DNA from: an uncultured Erysipelotrichaceae bacterium
GTDB lineage: Bacteria; Bacillota_I; Bacilli_A; Erysipelotrichales; Erysipelotrichaceae
Length of the DNA stretch: 64,000 bases
Assembly: GCA_944327105.1 (NCBI GenBank)
Contig: CALVGN010000030.1
Coordinates: 101,216 to 165,215 of the forward strand
Direction: 5' to 3'
In this document: one piece after another, positions 54,574 through 63,449 of the stretch
How positions within the stretch are numbered: position 1 is the stretch's first letter
How the letters are laid out: each line of letters starts with the position of its first letter
Notes under the pieces: model-generated
What the model saw: the letters and a program-made list of their open reading frames with translations, nothing else
The model's database searches: none
What the model was told of the DNA's origin: nothing
Translations under genes and position numbers: made by a program

Positions 54574-55644
54574 TTACTGCATCCACACCTCAGTCGCGTC
54601 GCAATGAAATGGCAAAACCATTTTAAAATCATTGGATTCAACCAATGCCATGGCATCGGACCGTGAAGAATGGTGAGGATAAAGACAGCGGATGGCTTTG
54701 CCTTCATCCAACAATTTGGCACAATAGCTACCGCTTTTTCGACGTCCGCTGACAATGACCACGCCGTTTTCTTTTAAACATGATTCAACCAATTGCTGGT
54801 TGCTTTGTTTTTCCAAATGCGTATCGGCAATCAGAAACAATGATGCCTGATCTACTGTGGTCATCTTGTTGGATTCAAAACCATGAATGAACGCATCGAT
54901 AATTTCCGGTTTCATCCAGCTGCGCGTTTGCAGCATCATTTCCACTGCATTGACAAAACGCTGGTCAAAGAAGATGAAGTGATTGGGGAAATGATGCTGC
55001 AACAATACCAACATCTCATTACCTCGACCATAGGTTTGAACAGGTAAGACCACTTTTCTTCCTTGGTTTAGATAATGACCTATGGTTTCAATCAGTTGGG
55101 TGCGTAATGCAGACGCATCGACCATGATATGATCATGTGCCATATCGACTAACGCGATATCCGCGTAGATCCCTTTTGGCACATCCACAGCATAAACCAA
55201 TGGATCTTTTTGATAATCCCCGGAATAGAAATAAGAATGGGTATCGGTTCGTAAACTAAACCAAAAGCTACCTGGACAATGGCCGCTACGACCATAGCGG
55301 ATGGTCAAACCATCCAGTGCCATGGTTGAACCATACGCATCCAATACCATGGTTTTACCATAGTCCACACCACTGATATATAACGTTTCCCACGATGCAA
55401 TGATGTAACCATCAAATCCCAATTCCAATACATATCCCAAAGCCCCGGTATGATCTTTATGCCCATGGGACAAAATCAAATAATCCACCTTTCCCACTTC
55501 CGTTTTACTCAATCGTGGAAAAGGATTGGGATCACTGTCCATAATCCCACAATCCAGCATCACATACCGATCATTTTTATAGGGAATCAGATAGCAGTTA
55601 CGGCCATGCTCCCCATATCCACCTTTAAGCAGTAATGGATTCAT
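54574..55644 (-). CDS. Metallo-beta-lactamase fold hydrolase
   Basis: A 356-residue protein. The metal motif is LILSHGHKDHTGALG, with further ligands in FYSGDYQKDP and LPFHCD. A beta-CASP-like insertion (about 200-320: FDQRFVNAVEML and IVSGRRKSGSYCAKLL) suggests the RNase J/CPSF-like subgroup. It overlaps the ABC ATPase by 20 bases as last gene of the importer operon. In such operons the enzyme may process the imported compound. Three motif copies occur at 55302, 55323 and 55350. Confidence 0.8.
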   Translation of the reverse strand: MNPLLLKGGYGEHGRNCYLIPYKNDRYVMLDCGIMDSDPNPFPRLSKTEVGKVDYLILSHGHKDHTGALGYVLELGFDGYIIASWETLYISGVDYGKTMVLDAYGSTMALDGLTIRYGRSGHCPGSFWFSLRTDTHSYFYSGDYQKDPLVYAVDVPKGIYADIALVDMAHDHIMVDASALRTQLIETIGHYLNQGRKVVLPVQTYGRGNEMLVLLQHHFPNHFIFFDQRFVNAVEMMLQTRSWMKPEIIDAFIHGFESNKMTTVDQASLFLIADTHLEKQSNQQLVESCLKENGVVIVSGRRKSGSYCAKLLDEGKAIRCLYPHHSSRSDAMALVESNDFKMVLPFHCDATEVWMQ

Positions 55645-56677
55645 ACGCGTACACTCGGTTGGGATCAAAACCCAAATATCCATGGGTGCCTTCATCCGCT
55701 TTTTCCGGATGGAGGAAAGTCACAAATTCACCAGTGCTGGTTTTTGCCTTGATGCGCCATTGACCACCTTCAAATGTTGGCATGATGATTTCAATCGGAA
55801 CACTGTTGGGTAACGCTGAAACTGAAAAACGGACATCTTCAGGTCTAAAATACATGGCCACATCATTTGCACCTGTGAAGGAAAGTGCTTTGACACGTGT
55901 ATCTGCAATGGTGATATCACCCGGATTATTTTGAATGCCATGGATGCAATTCCCTGCCCCCAATAGTCCAGCCACAACTGCGGTCGCTGGTTTTTCATAA
56001 CATTCCTTTGGGGAGGCGATCTGATCGATCATGCCATTATTCATCACCACGATGCGATCTGCCATGGCAAATGCTTCCGAAGGATCATGCGTAACATGAA
56101 AGACAGTGGTATGCAGTGATCTAAAAATCTGAGCCATTTCTGTACGCATTTCAATACGTAGCTGTACATCCAGATTGCACAATGGTTCATCCAATAATAC
56201 AATTGCCGGATTCATCACTAACGCACGGGCAATCGCCACTCGTTGCTGCTGACCCCCGGATAATTCGGCTGGATACTGATCCATCAAACCATTTAAATGC
56301 AGCAGAGAAACCATCTGCTCCAATTTCGCGTTGCAGCTGGCTTGATCGGTCTTATGCAATTTCAAACCATACAGGATATTCTGTCGAGCCGTCATATGCG
56401 GCCACAGTGCAAAATCCTGAAATACCATGTTCAGATCTCTTTTTTCGATGGGCATCATGTATTTGGATGTGGTCACTTCCTTGCCATTTAAAATGACACG
56501 ACCATCATTGATGCTTAAGATACCGGCGATGATGTTCAACATTGTACTTTTACCGCAACCACTGGGACCCAGCACCGAGATGATTTCACCCTTTTTTACA
56601 TCAAGTGAAACCCCTTTGAGCACTTCTTTTTTACCATAACTTTTGTGGATATTTTCCAATTTAAGAATTGTTTCCAT
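55625..56677 (-). CDS. ABC transporter ATP-binding protein (FbpC/PotA-like)
   Basis: A 350-residue ATPase. Walker A GPSGCGKST, signature LSGGQQQR, Walker B IVLLDEPLCNLD, switch His in HVTHDPSEA, then an OB-type TOBE domain (FRPEDVRFS). The start at 56677 gives the 7-base spacing to AAAGGA. With the fused permease and binding protein it forms an importer of the iron/polyamine/phosphonate class. Confidence 0.92.
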   Translation of the reverse strand: METILKLENIHKSYGKKEVLKGVSLDVKKGEIISVLGPSGCGKSTMLNIIAGILSINDGRVILNGKEVTTSKYMMPIEKRDLNMVFQDFALWPHMTARQNILYGLKLHKTDQASCNAKLEQMVSLLHLNGLMDQYPAELSGGQQQRVAIARALVMNPAIVLLDEPLCNLDVQLRIEMRTEMAQIFRSLHTTVFHVTHDPSEAFAMADRIVVMNNGMIDQIASPKECYEKPATAVVAGLLGAGNCIHGIQNNPGDITIADTRVKALSFTGANDVAMYFRPEDVRFSVSALPNSVPIEIIMPTFEGGQWRIKAKTSTGEFVTFLHPEKADEGTHGYLGFDPNRVYAYESITA

Positions 56678-58361
56678 ATGCATTTCCTTTCTTTCGGCTG
56701 CCCATATTCAGCAATCGCTCCAGTAAAAACATGATGGTGATGATGCAAATACCGGAGATGATGGTCGCAGCTGCGGCTTGACCGAATTTCAAATCGTTGT
56801 AGCTATCCGAAATCCATACAGGCAAAGTTTCCCAGTTTGGTGGATACAAGATCGTGGTGATAGCCAGATTGAATATGGATCCACCAAATGCACTCAATAC
56901 GGCACTGACAGCACTGTTATGCAATAGTGGCAGCATGACAGTGCGGATTTTAGTGATAAAACCAGCACCTTGCATTTCAGCTGCCGTCATCAATGATTCA
57001 GGGATCTTGGCCATACCCGCCACCAAGACACGGTTGATCAACGGAATGGCCGCTGCAACCACAGCCAGCACAAGGATGGCCGGTGTGCCATATAAATGCA
57101 ATCCCAATGGTACGAGCCACTTTTGATTCCAGACAAAGATGTAACCAACACCAAGGACTACCCCTGGTACCGCCATGGCAATCAATGTGGTCATATCAAT
57201 TGCCTTTTTCAATGGTGATTTGGAATAGGTCAATACATAGGCACAACAGAATGCAATGATCAAACCAATTCCTGCGGCGATGACCGCCAGACCTAATGAG
57301 TGTGCGATACCGGTCAATAATGTGGAATCGCTGGCAAAGACACTTTGATAGTTTTCAAGCGTGAAAGAAAACCCTTCGATGGAAATGGCAGAGGAGAAGG
57401 ACATGATCAAACTGGAACCGATGGGAACACCTAAAGCGATGATACAAAACCCACCGGCAATCAACGTGATCACCACAGTCTTGCCTTTGGTCAATTCTCT
57501 CGGCTCGCTCTTTCGAGTCCCGTTATCCAAAAAATCGTATCGTTTGCTCCCCATGGCCTTATATTGGATAAACATGGCTAAAACGATCAAAACCATCAAA
57601 CACAATGACAGCACACCAGCCATATCAAAGCGAGCCGGAGAATTGCAGATCGCGGAATAGATCGTATACGGCAGTGTCGGAAAAGAATAAACTGCCGTGA
57701 TGGTACTGGACAGACCATAATCACCCACGGTGTCCATGAAAATCAACATGGCTGCTGAACATAACGCCGGCAACATCAAGGGCAACTGGATGTCTTTCCA
57801 TACCCGCCAAGCGGAAGCACCGTTCATATGTGCTGCATGCATCAATCGGATCGGTTCCCATTCCAAGGCTGTTTTGATGGTGATATACGCCATGGGCCAC
57901 TTGCATAATGTCATGACGGTAACCAAGCCTGGGAAGGAAAATACATAGTCACTCATCCAGCTTAAGCCAAACCAGGCTTTGGCTATCCCGTTACCGGCAG
58001 AAAAATAAACCCAACCTTGCGCCAGAATGAACGATGGGATGATCATCAGTACCCATGCGGTCAGATCCAATAATTTGGCACCGGGAAATCGATACTGGGT
58101 ACGTATCCATGCCATGGCACCGGCGACCAGTAATGCCACTGCCGTGGTTCCAGCGGCCAAAGCCAGTGAATTGAGGAATGCTTTTCGCCATAATGGCCGT
58201 GCAAAGACGTCACCGAGAATCGAAAGATTGGATAAATCAAATTTTGCAAGATCCAATCCAGGACAGACGATCTGGAATAAGACAGCCAATAATGGCAAAA
58301 GGACCAGCAAAACCAATATAGCGAATACGATTGTGCTGATCCGATTGTCTCTGTTTCTCAA
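56661..58361 (-). CDS. ABC transporter permease, fused two-domain (FbpB-like)
   Basis: About 566 residues, with two tandem permease halves of six helices each. Each half has the ATPase-contact loop: MHAAHMNGASAWRVWKDIQLP and MTAAEMQGAGFITKIRTVMLP, of EAA type. The fusion is normal for ferric-iron and related importers. The start is uncertain: the TTG at 58361, four bases after the binding-protein stop, is chosen; ATG codons at 58433 and 58439 would overlap the preceding gene by over 65 bases. No clear ribosome site is visible. Confidence 0.85.
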   Translation of the reverse strand: MRNRDNRISTIVFAILVLLVLLPLLAVLFQIVCPGLDLAKFDLSNLSILGDVFARPLWRKAFLNSLALAAGTTAVALLVAGAMAWIRTQYRFPGAKLLDLTAWVLMIIPSFILAQGWVYFSAGNGIAKAWFGLSWMSDYVFSFPGLVTVMTLCKWPMAYITIKTALEWEPIRLMHAAHMNGASAWRVWKDIQLPLMLPALCSAAMLIFMDTVGDYGLSSTITAVYSFPTLPYTIYSAICNSPARFDMAGVLSLCLMVLIVLAMFIQYKAMGSKRYDFLDNGTRKSEPRELTKGKTVVITLIAGGFCIIALGVPIGSSLIMSFSSAISIEGFSFTLENYQSVFASDSTLLTGIAHSLGLAVIAAGIGLIIAFCCAYVLTYSKSPLKKAIDMTTLIAMAVPGVVLGVGYIFVWNQKWLVPLGLHLYGTPAILVLAVVAAAIPLINRVLVAGMAKIPESLMTAAEMQGAGFITKIRTVMLPLLHNSAVSAVLSAFGGSIFNLAITTILYPPNWETLPVWISDSYNDLKFGQAAAATIISGICIITIMFLLERLLNMGSRKKGNAYGNNS

Positions 58362-58365
58362 TGGA

Positions 58366-59436
58366 CTACTGGGCAGAATAGTCGGCAAACCATGCTTTGA
58401 TGTCTGCTTCGTTCTCGGCACCGAAAACAACATCGGCAATGGCTAATGGTGCGCTGGCGTCACGTTGTTCTTTTGTGGTCACACCATCCACACTCGGGGT
58501 AAAGAATCCTTCGTCGCCCGTGTTGATCAAAGCCTGCTGGACTTCCGGATCGAGCAGGAAGTTGACGAATGCTTTAGCAACATCTGGTTGATCGGTTTGA
58601 CTGCAGATCGCCGCAACACGGGTGGAAGCGGCCGCTCCGCCTTCAGGCCAGATGATGGTGATCGGTTCGCCTTCAGCCAGCATGGAATACGCATTGGATT
58701 CCTGCAGCATAGCAATGGAGATTTCACCAGAGGCCATGGCTTCGACCACCTGCGGGTTTTTCGGATAGACTTTTAATCCATTTTCAAATAAGGTGGTGAA
58801 GTAATCCATACCACCGTCCATGCCTTTTTCATCAAAGAAATAGGCTGCTAACGGATAAGCTGGTGCGGCAACGCCAGGATCAGCCATACCGATGGCGTCG
58901 GCATATTTGGGGTCAGTAAGATCATCATAGCTTTTCGGGGCATCTTCCTCGCTCCAGACATCGTTGCGATAAACGATCACTCCGGCAGCATGTGCACCGG
59001 TCGGATAGAAGCTCTTGTCAGAGGGGACCAGGCTTGCAAATTCGTCGGTCAAATTGGCAGCATTGTCTACTTCGACATCGGTCATGATCATTCCTTCAGA
59101 GTTAAGGTTTTGAATGTCATACATACTGTCCAGCCAGACGACATCCCATTGCGGGTTGCTGGCTTCTGCAGAAATACGGGACATCGTTTCAGCCCCGTTG
59201 CCAACAACGACCTCGACGTCATAGCCGGTTTTTTCCTTGAACAGATCGGGGATGATGGCATCAAAGTCATTGAGGTAAACCGTTAACGGTTCGCTGGCCT
59301 GTTGTTCGATGGAACTGGTTTGTGCGGTCGTTTCGGATGTGGTGGTTGTAGCACTATCGCTGACTTCGCTGGTGCCGTTACTGCAACCGGCCAACCCTAA
59401 CAACGCAGCCAATGCAAGTGCAAAATATTTTTTCAT
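58366..59436 (-). CDS. Extracellular solute-binding lipoprotein (FbpA/phosphonate/polyamine class)
   Basis: A 356-residue lipoprotein. The signal peptide ends LGLAGC (Cys 18, lipobox), followed by a Ser/Thr linker. The binding domain shows KTGYDVEVVVGNGAETMSR, VVWLDSMYD and KAFVNFLLDPEVQQAL, typical of cluster D/F proteins. Two Tyr for iron are not clearly recognised, so the ligand may be other than iron. AAGGAG precedes the ATG. It is the first gene of the importer operon and is divergent from a WYL regulator, its probable controller. Confidence 0.9.
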   Translation of the reverse strand: MKKYFALALAALLGLAGCSNGTSEVSDSATTTTSETTAQTSSIEQQASEPLTVYLNDFDAIIPDLFKEKTGYDVEVVVGNGAETMSRISAEASNPQWDVVWLDSMYDIQNLNSEGMIMTDVEVDNAANLTDEFASLVPSDKSFYPTGAHAAGVIVYRNDVWSEEDAPKSYDDLTDPKYADAIGMADPGVAAPAYPLAAYFFDEKGMDGGMDYFTTLFENGLKVYPKNPQVVEAMASGEISIAMLQESNAYSMLAEGEPITIIWPEGGAAASTRVAAICSQTDQPDVAKAFVNFLLDPEVQQALINTGDEGFFTPSVDGVTTKEQRDASAPLAIADVVFGAENEADIKAWFADYSAQ

Positions 59437-59542
59437 ATCCTTCTTCTCCTTTTATGGATAGGATTGTAGGAATCGATGGTTAAACCAAAAGATCAAATGG
59501 GTTAAATCCATGTTAAATTCGATGGTTGGAACCATTTCAACG

Positions 59543-59548
59543 TATAAT
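59543..59548 (+). promoter_or_regulatory. -10 box for a leaderless WYL regulator transcript
   Basis: TATAAT followed by seven bases and the ATG at 59556; transcription should start at the start codon. A palindrome copy (59523-59534) sits where the -35 would be. Confidence 0.5.
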
Positions 59549-59555
59549 GGTGAAT

Positions 59556-60542
59556 ATGAGTATCAGCAATGCACGTTCATTCATTGTTTATCAAATCTTG
59601 CAGAAGGAATCATCGTTTGATCATCCATTATCGACGACGCAACTTATTTCCAAATTGAGTGAGCATGGGATTTCGGTGGATCGAACCACTTTATACCGGG
59701 ATATTTCAGCATTGAATGAAGTCGTGGATGACGATGGTAAAATCGAGATCCGTCATGATTCAAACAAAAATGGTTATTACATTTACTCATCCATGTTAGA
59801 ACCATCGGAAGCGAAGATATTACTGGATCTGATCCACGCCACCCAGGCGTTGAGCAAAAAGAAGACCAATGAAATCGAAATGAAAATCAAATCACTGATC
59901 CGCTGTGATGATTATGATCGCATTTCTATCCAACAGCTGACCAACCGGAATAAAACGCGCAATGAAGCATTGCGCAATAATATCGAGATACTGATCGAAC
60001 CGATTGCCACGCATCATTTCATTCAATTCAAGTATTTTGATTATTCCAGCAAGCGGATTAAAGTCTATCGGCGTAATGGGGAATATTATCGCTTATTGCC
60101 GTATAACCTGTTTATTCAAAATGATCGATATTATTGCATAGGATATAATCCGAACCATCATGATTTGACGCATTTTCGATTGGATAAGATGGACCATATC
60201 CTCATTGAGGATATGGTGGCGGATAAGTATCCGTTGATGGCAAATGTTCAGACTTACATTAGTCAAACCATCAGTTTATTCAATGGTCCGACCAGAGATA
60301 TCCAATTAATGTGCAAACCATCGTTGATATCCGTAGTGATGGATCAATTCAGTGAATGCATGATCATGGATGAAAAAGAAGATCTTATTCAGATGAATGT
60401 GACCATTCATCTGAATAAGACCTTCTATGCGTGGATTTCTAATTTCAGACCGGATGAAGTACGGATCAGTGGTCCAAACGATGTCGTTTCTGGTTATACC
60501 CGGTACTTGGATGAGATCATGAGTGCGTATAAAGCTTTTTAA
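59556..60542 (+). CDS. WYL-domain transcriptional regulator
   Basis: A 328-residue protein. The N-terminal winged helix (residues 1-75) reads STTQLISKLSEHGISVDRTTLYRDISAL; the WYL domain (about 130-215) reads FIQFKYFDYSSKRIKV and YYCIGYNP, FRLDKMDHI; then the C-terminal extension. WYL domains bind small ligands or nucleic acid. It is divergent from the binding-protein gene. ATG codons at 59547 and 59526 are upstream or in the -10 box, so the start at 59556 is preferred. The 3' end overlaps mutY on the other strand by 26 bases. Confidence 0.87.
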   Translation: MSISNARSFIVYQILQKESSFDHPLSTTQLISKLSEHGISVDRTTLYRDISALNEVVDDDGKIEIRHDSNKNGYYIYSSMLEPSEAKILLDLIHATQALSKKKTNEIEMKIKSLIRCDDYDRISIQQLTNRNKTRNEALRNNIEILIEPIATHHFIQFKYFDYSSKRIKVYRRNGEYYRLLPYNLFIQNDRYYCIGYNPNHHDLTHFRLDKMDHILIEDMVADKYPLMANVQTYISQTISLFNGPTRDIQLMCKPSLISVVMDQFSECMIMDEKEDLIQMNVTIHLNKTFYAWISNFRPDEVRISGPNDVVSGYTRYLDEIMSAYKAF

Positions 60543-61503
60543 GCAGTTTTTTATGTGCAATAACTAATGGATAGTCATGGATCAATGTATCGATATCCAC
60601 CCAGATATAGGATGGATCCTTATCCACCACTTTTATGGTTTGACCATATAACTGCCAGATCAAGTGTGAATAGATATGTTTGATCGTATAAGATGTATTC
60701 ACTGGTTCAACCATGGATTCCATCGGTAAACGATAATACCCTTCCATCAAATGATCCGCATATGGTGGTTTGACCAATGCAATTTGATGGTCACATTCAT
60801 AGATCGTGACCTTATAGCAATATACAGGGACTTTTGCTTTTATCTTTTTCTTTGGATAATCGGTAGGATCGGTTTGACCATGGCACCATTGATTTAACGG
60901 ACAATGATCGCACTTGGGATTTTTAGGCGTACAGACTAACGCACCAAGTTCCATCAAACTTTGTGCAAAAACAGAAGGATGGGCATGGTTCATCCATTGA
61001 GTCGTGGTTTCCACCACTTTCTTTTTAAATGTACTGGATCCAAGTGATTGAACCATTGCATTGAATCGTGCCACGACCCGATTGACGTTACCGTCAATCG
61101 GGGTAATGGGTTGATCATAGGCAATGGAAGATATTGCTGCAGCGATATAGGGGCCAATACCAGGAATGTGAAGCAGATCATCATAACGATGGGGCATGGT
61201 ACCACCATAGTATTCCATGACATACTCCGCCCCTTTTTTAAGATTACGTGCCCTGGAGTAATACCCTAACCCATGCCAGAGCATCAATACCTGTTCGATA
61301 TGACCATTCGCCAATGATTCAATGGTTGGGAATTGTTCGATCCATCGGTTGTAATAGGGAAGCATGGTTTTGATCTGAGTCTGTTGTGCCATTACTTCAG
61401 ATACCCAGATTTGATAAGGATCTTTCGTTTGACGAAAGATCAGATCCCGTTTGTGATGGTCATACCATGTTTCTATCGCGTTTACTTGATTGATCACATC
61501 CAT
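60517..61503 (-). CDS. mutY: A/G-specific adenine glycosylase
   Basis: A 328-residue DNA repair enzyme removing adenine opposite 8-oxoguanine. The helix-hairpin-helix is LLHIPGIGPYIAAAISSIA, with catalytic Asp in PIDGNVNRV and Glu in VSEVMAQQTQ. The 4Fe-4S loop is CTPKNPKCDHCPLNQWC. The C-terminal NUDIX-like recognition domain (residues 220-328) is shorter than in E. coli but present. Confidence 0.95.
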   Translation of the reverse strand: MDVINQVNAIETWYDHHKRDLIFRQTKDPYQIWVSEVMAQQTQIKTMLPYYNRWIEQFPTIESLANGHIEQVLMLWHGLGYYSRARNLKKGAEYVMEYYGGTMPHRYDDLLHIPGIGPYIAAAISSIAYDQPITPIDGNVNRVVARFNAMVQSLGSSTFKKKVVETTTQWMNHAHPSVFAQSLMELGALVCTPKNPKCDHCPLNQWCHGQTDPTDYPKKKIKAKVPVYCYKVTIYECDHQIALVKPPYADHLMEGYYRLPMESMVEPVNTSYTIKHIYSHLIWQLYGQTIKVVDKDPSYIWVDIDTLIHDYPLVIAHKKLLKKLYTHS

Positions 61504-61582
61504 CGTGGATAGTATACCGATTATTCCTTGGTTTAACCATGGTTAAAGATGGTAGAGTAATGCATAAGGAAGTGATAGCCCC

Positions 61583-62287
61583 ATGTCAATACTGAAACAA
61601 GCATTGGATAACGCCAAAGATATCGTCTTTTTTACCGGAGCCGGGATATCCGTTCCCAGTGGTATTCCGGATTTTCGAAGTAATACGGGATTATACAATC
61701 AAAACAAATCCGCAGAGCGGATCCTTTCCCACTCTTTCTTTGAAGCATACCCGCAAGATTTTTATGATTTTTATTGGAAGCATATGGTTTATCCAGATGC
61801 TAAGCCGAATAAAGCCCATCAATGGATCGCAGATTGTCAAAATCATTATGATCGAGTTACTGTCATCACCCAGAATATCGATGGTTTGCACCAAGCTGCA
61901 GGTAATAAAGAAGTCATCGAGTTACATGGTTCGACCAGTCGGTATACCTGTACACATTGTGGAACAGATTATGGTTTAAATGATCTTACCATTGGAAACG
62001 TACCTTATTGTCCCTTATGCCATGGTTTGATCAAACCGAATGTGGTTTTATATGAAGAACCATTGAATGAATATGATATCGATTCCGCCATTTATCGAAT
62101 CCGTCAATGTGATACCTTGATCGTTATCGGTACCTCGTTGAATGTATATCCTGCCGCAGGCTATATCCCTTACTATAAGGGTTCAAATCTGATCATCATC
62201 AATAAAACCGAAACCGATTTTGATGATATGGCCGATATCGTGATCCATGATGATATCATCCATGTCATTGAATCATTGAACCAATAA
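61583..62287 (+). CDS. cobB: NAD-dependent protein deacylase, Sir2 family
   Basis: A 234-residue sirtuin. NAD site [18 protein letters not shown], catalytic [12 protein letters not shown] with His in [11 protein letters not shown], and zinc pair CTHC and CPLC. AAGGAAG is about 9 bases before the ATG. The product would deacetylate or deacylate lysines using NAD. It is a single gene ending at a hairpin. Confidence 0.94.
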   Translation: MSILKQALDNAKDIVFFTGAGISVPSGIPDFRSNTGLYNQNKSAERILSHSFFEAYPQDFYDFYWKHMVYPDAKPNKAHQWIADCQNHYDRVTVITQNIDGLHQAAGNKEVIELHGSTSRYTCTHCGTDYGLNDLTIGNVPYCPLCHGLIKPNVVLYEEPLNEYDIDSAIYRIRQCDTLIVIGTSLNVYPAAGYIPYYKGSNLIIINKTETDFDDMADIVIHDDIIHVIESLNQ

Positions 62288-62291
62288 AAAC

Positions 62292-62322
62292 ATCCGCTGA
62301 TCCAAGTATTGGATCAGCGGAT
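62292..62322. terminator. Hairpin terminator
   Basis: ATCCGCTGATCCA (62292-62304) pairs with TGGATCAGCGGAT (62310-62322), followed by TGTTTTTA on the plus strand. It serves the sirtuin gene and the opposing pseudogene. Confidence 0.85.
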
Positions 62323-62327
62323 TGTTT

Positions 62328-63449
62328 TTATCGATCAGACGTATTTACGAATGAGTAGATGTTAGATGAAGGAGTATCTGTTGGTTGAGCCACCGGTTCT
62401 ATGACACATGCTTTATCTTGTTCAGACCATACCCATCCTGGTCCCATCGCCTCATCGCAGGTGACCACACCATCGCAGTTTTTATTCTGTATTCCTGCAC
62501 AGGATTGAGAAGAATGGGATTCCTCATCATTTGATACCTGTTGGGGAGGATTTACAACTGTGATCTCACAAGTTGCGTAAAGACTTGGATTTGCTTTTGA
62601 AATAACAGTGATAGTAACTTGACCTTCATCAAGCCCTGTTACAATCCCATTATCCACTGTGGCTACTGATTCGTCGCTAGACAACCAATCAACAGTGATA
62701 TCAGCAGGATCTTCGGGAGTGAATATTGTTGTAAGTTCAATTGTTTTTCCAGCTGTAAGAGTATATGAAATGTTATCCAGTTCAATCTTTTGCAACGGCT
62801 CTTCACCAAATGATAATATCCATCTATCCAAAGAAAAACAGGTGTGTTCGCTACGATATTGCACGCCGGCCGTACTCCGTAGTGTGAATCAGATACCGAA
62901 ACTGTCTTCAAATTTCCGTCTTTATTAATTGCTCGCGCAACATAAGGACCATTAGAGGAAGGGGCCTTAGCCATCAATCATTTGTGAAGCCATAACTACT
63001 TCTTGAGGGAGAATTCCAGAAATATGATAATTGAGCCCCTTCATATTCATAAATCCCCCATTAACTTCTGCTTCTGATAAAAGATAAAATTTATCTTCTA
63101 ATTGTATAGCAGTTATATTTGAATAATCATTGCTGGATTCATAACTTGTGACCAATAAAAATTTTGATTCTTCCTCTAAAAAATAATTAACAAAATCATT
63201 TCGTAGCCAACTTCTTATATTAGAATCCTGATATAAATTACCATTTGAACCAAATGTCCCTTCGGTTAAAACATACTCACTGACAAGAGTTACTCCACCA
63301 TTGCCATAATGATCATCATTATCAACTACAATCCAAGATATTGTACCGTTAGTTTCACTGTATAATTCGCCTTCATCAGACGAAGCTGTGCCCATAATAA
63401 TCTTGGAACCTATCTCTAAGTCACCCGCTGTACCTTTAATTTGAACACC
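62328..63449 (-). pseudogene. Broken surface protein: DUF6273, Big_2 domain, Cys-rich end
   Basis: Three frames make one protein. Bases 63449-62967 (frame opens right after a TGA) encode KIIMGTASSDEGE, ISWIVVDNDDHYG and SWLRNDFVNYFL, a DUF6273-like start. The second (about 62977-62860) continues APSSNGPYVARAINKDG and HYGVRPACNI. The third (to 62328) starts with a Big_2 Ig-like repeat (IELDNISYTLTAGKTIEL, VDWLSSDESVATVDNG, GQVTITVISKANPS) and ends in CAGIQNKNCDGVVTC and WVWSEQDKACVI, echoing the LCP Cys modules. The junctions at about 62970 and 62845 (near a run of five T) need frame changes. No start or signal peptide is visible. Confidence 0.7.

Larger units (their letters stand above)
179..61937. 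repeat. Dispersed bipartite palindrome TGGT-N3/N4-ACCA, about 100 copies
   Basis: An 11-bp (N3) or 12-bp (N4) dyad, usually extended to ATGGT..ACCAT, recurs through the window. Starts read by eye for N3 include 179, 246, 1118, 1146, 3506, 3923, 4422, 6331, 6451, 6932, 7383, 7885, 8041, 8412, 8692, 9348, 9817, 10002, 11555, 12964, 16830, 21428, 22083, 24648, 24823, 25804, 26107, 26128, 27332, 28724, 30262, 31140, 31268, 34615, 40764, 45678, 46002, 46632, 49400, 50359, 55302, 55323, 55350, 59477, 60636, 60703, 60766, 61529, 61927. N4 starts include 215, 4286, 4307, 5555, 6553, 7850, 8391, 8611, 9288, 12043, 12364, 17263, 20117, 20520, 20717, 20979, 21286, 22217, 22416, 24069, 26329, 28234, 30561, 35143, 43438, 43819, 44257, 46214, 49711, 52091, 59523. 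Central bases are mostly YNR (TGA, CGA, TTG, TCA, CAA, TTA). Copies lie in both coding and intergenic DNA. About one copy per spacing would be expected by chance in 64 kb. The list is hand-made and probably incomplete. Confidence 0.9.
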
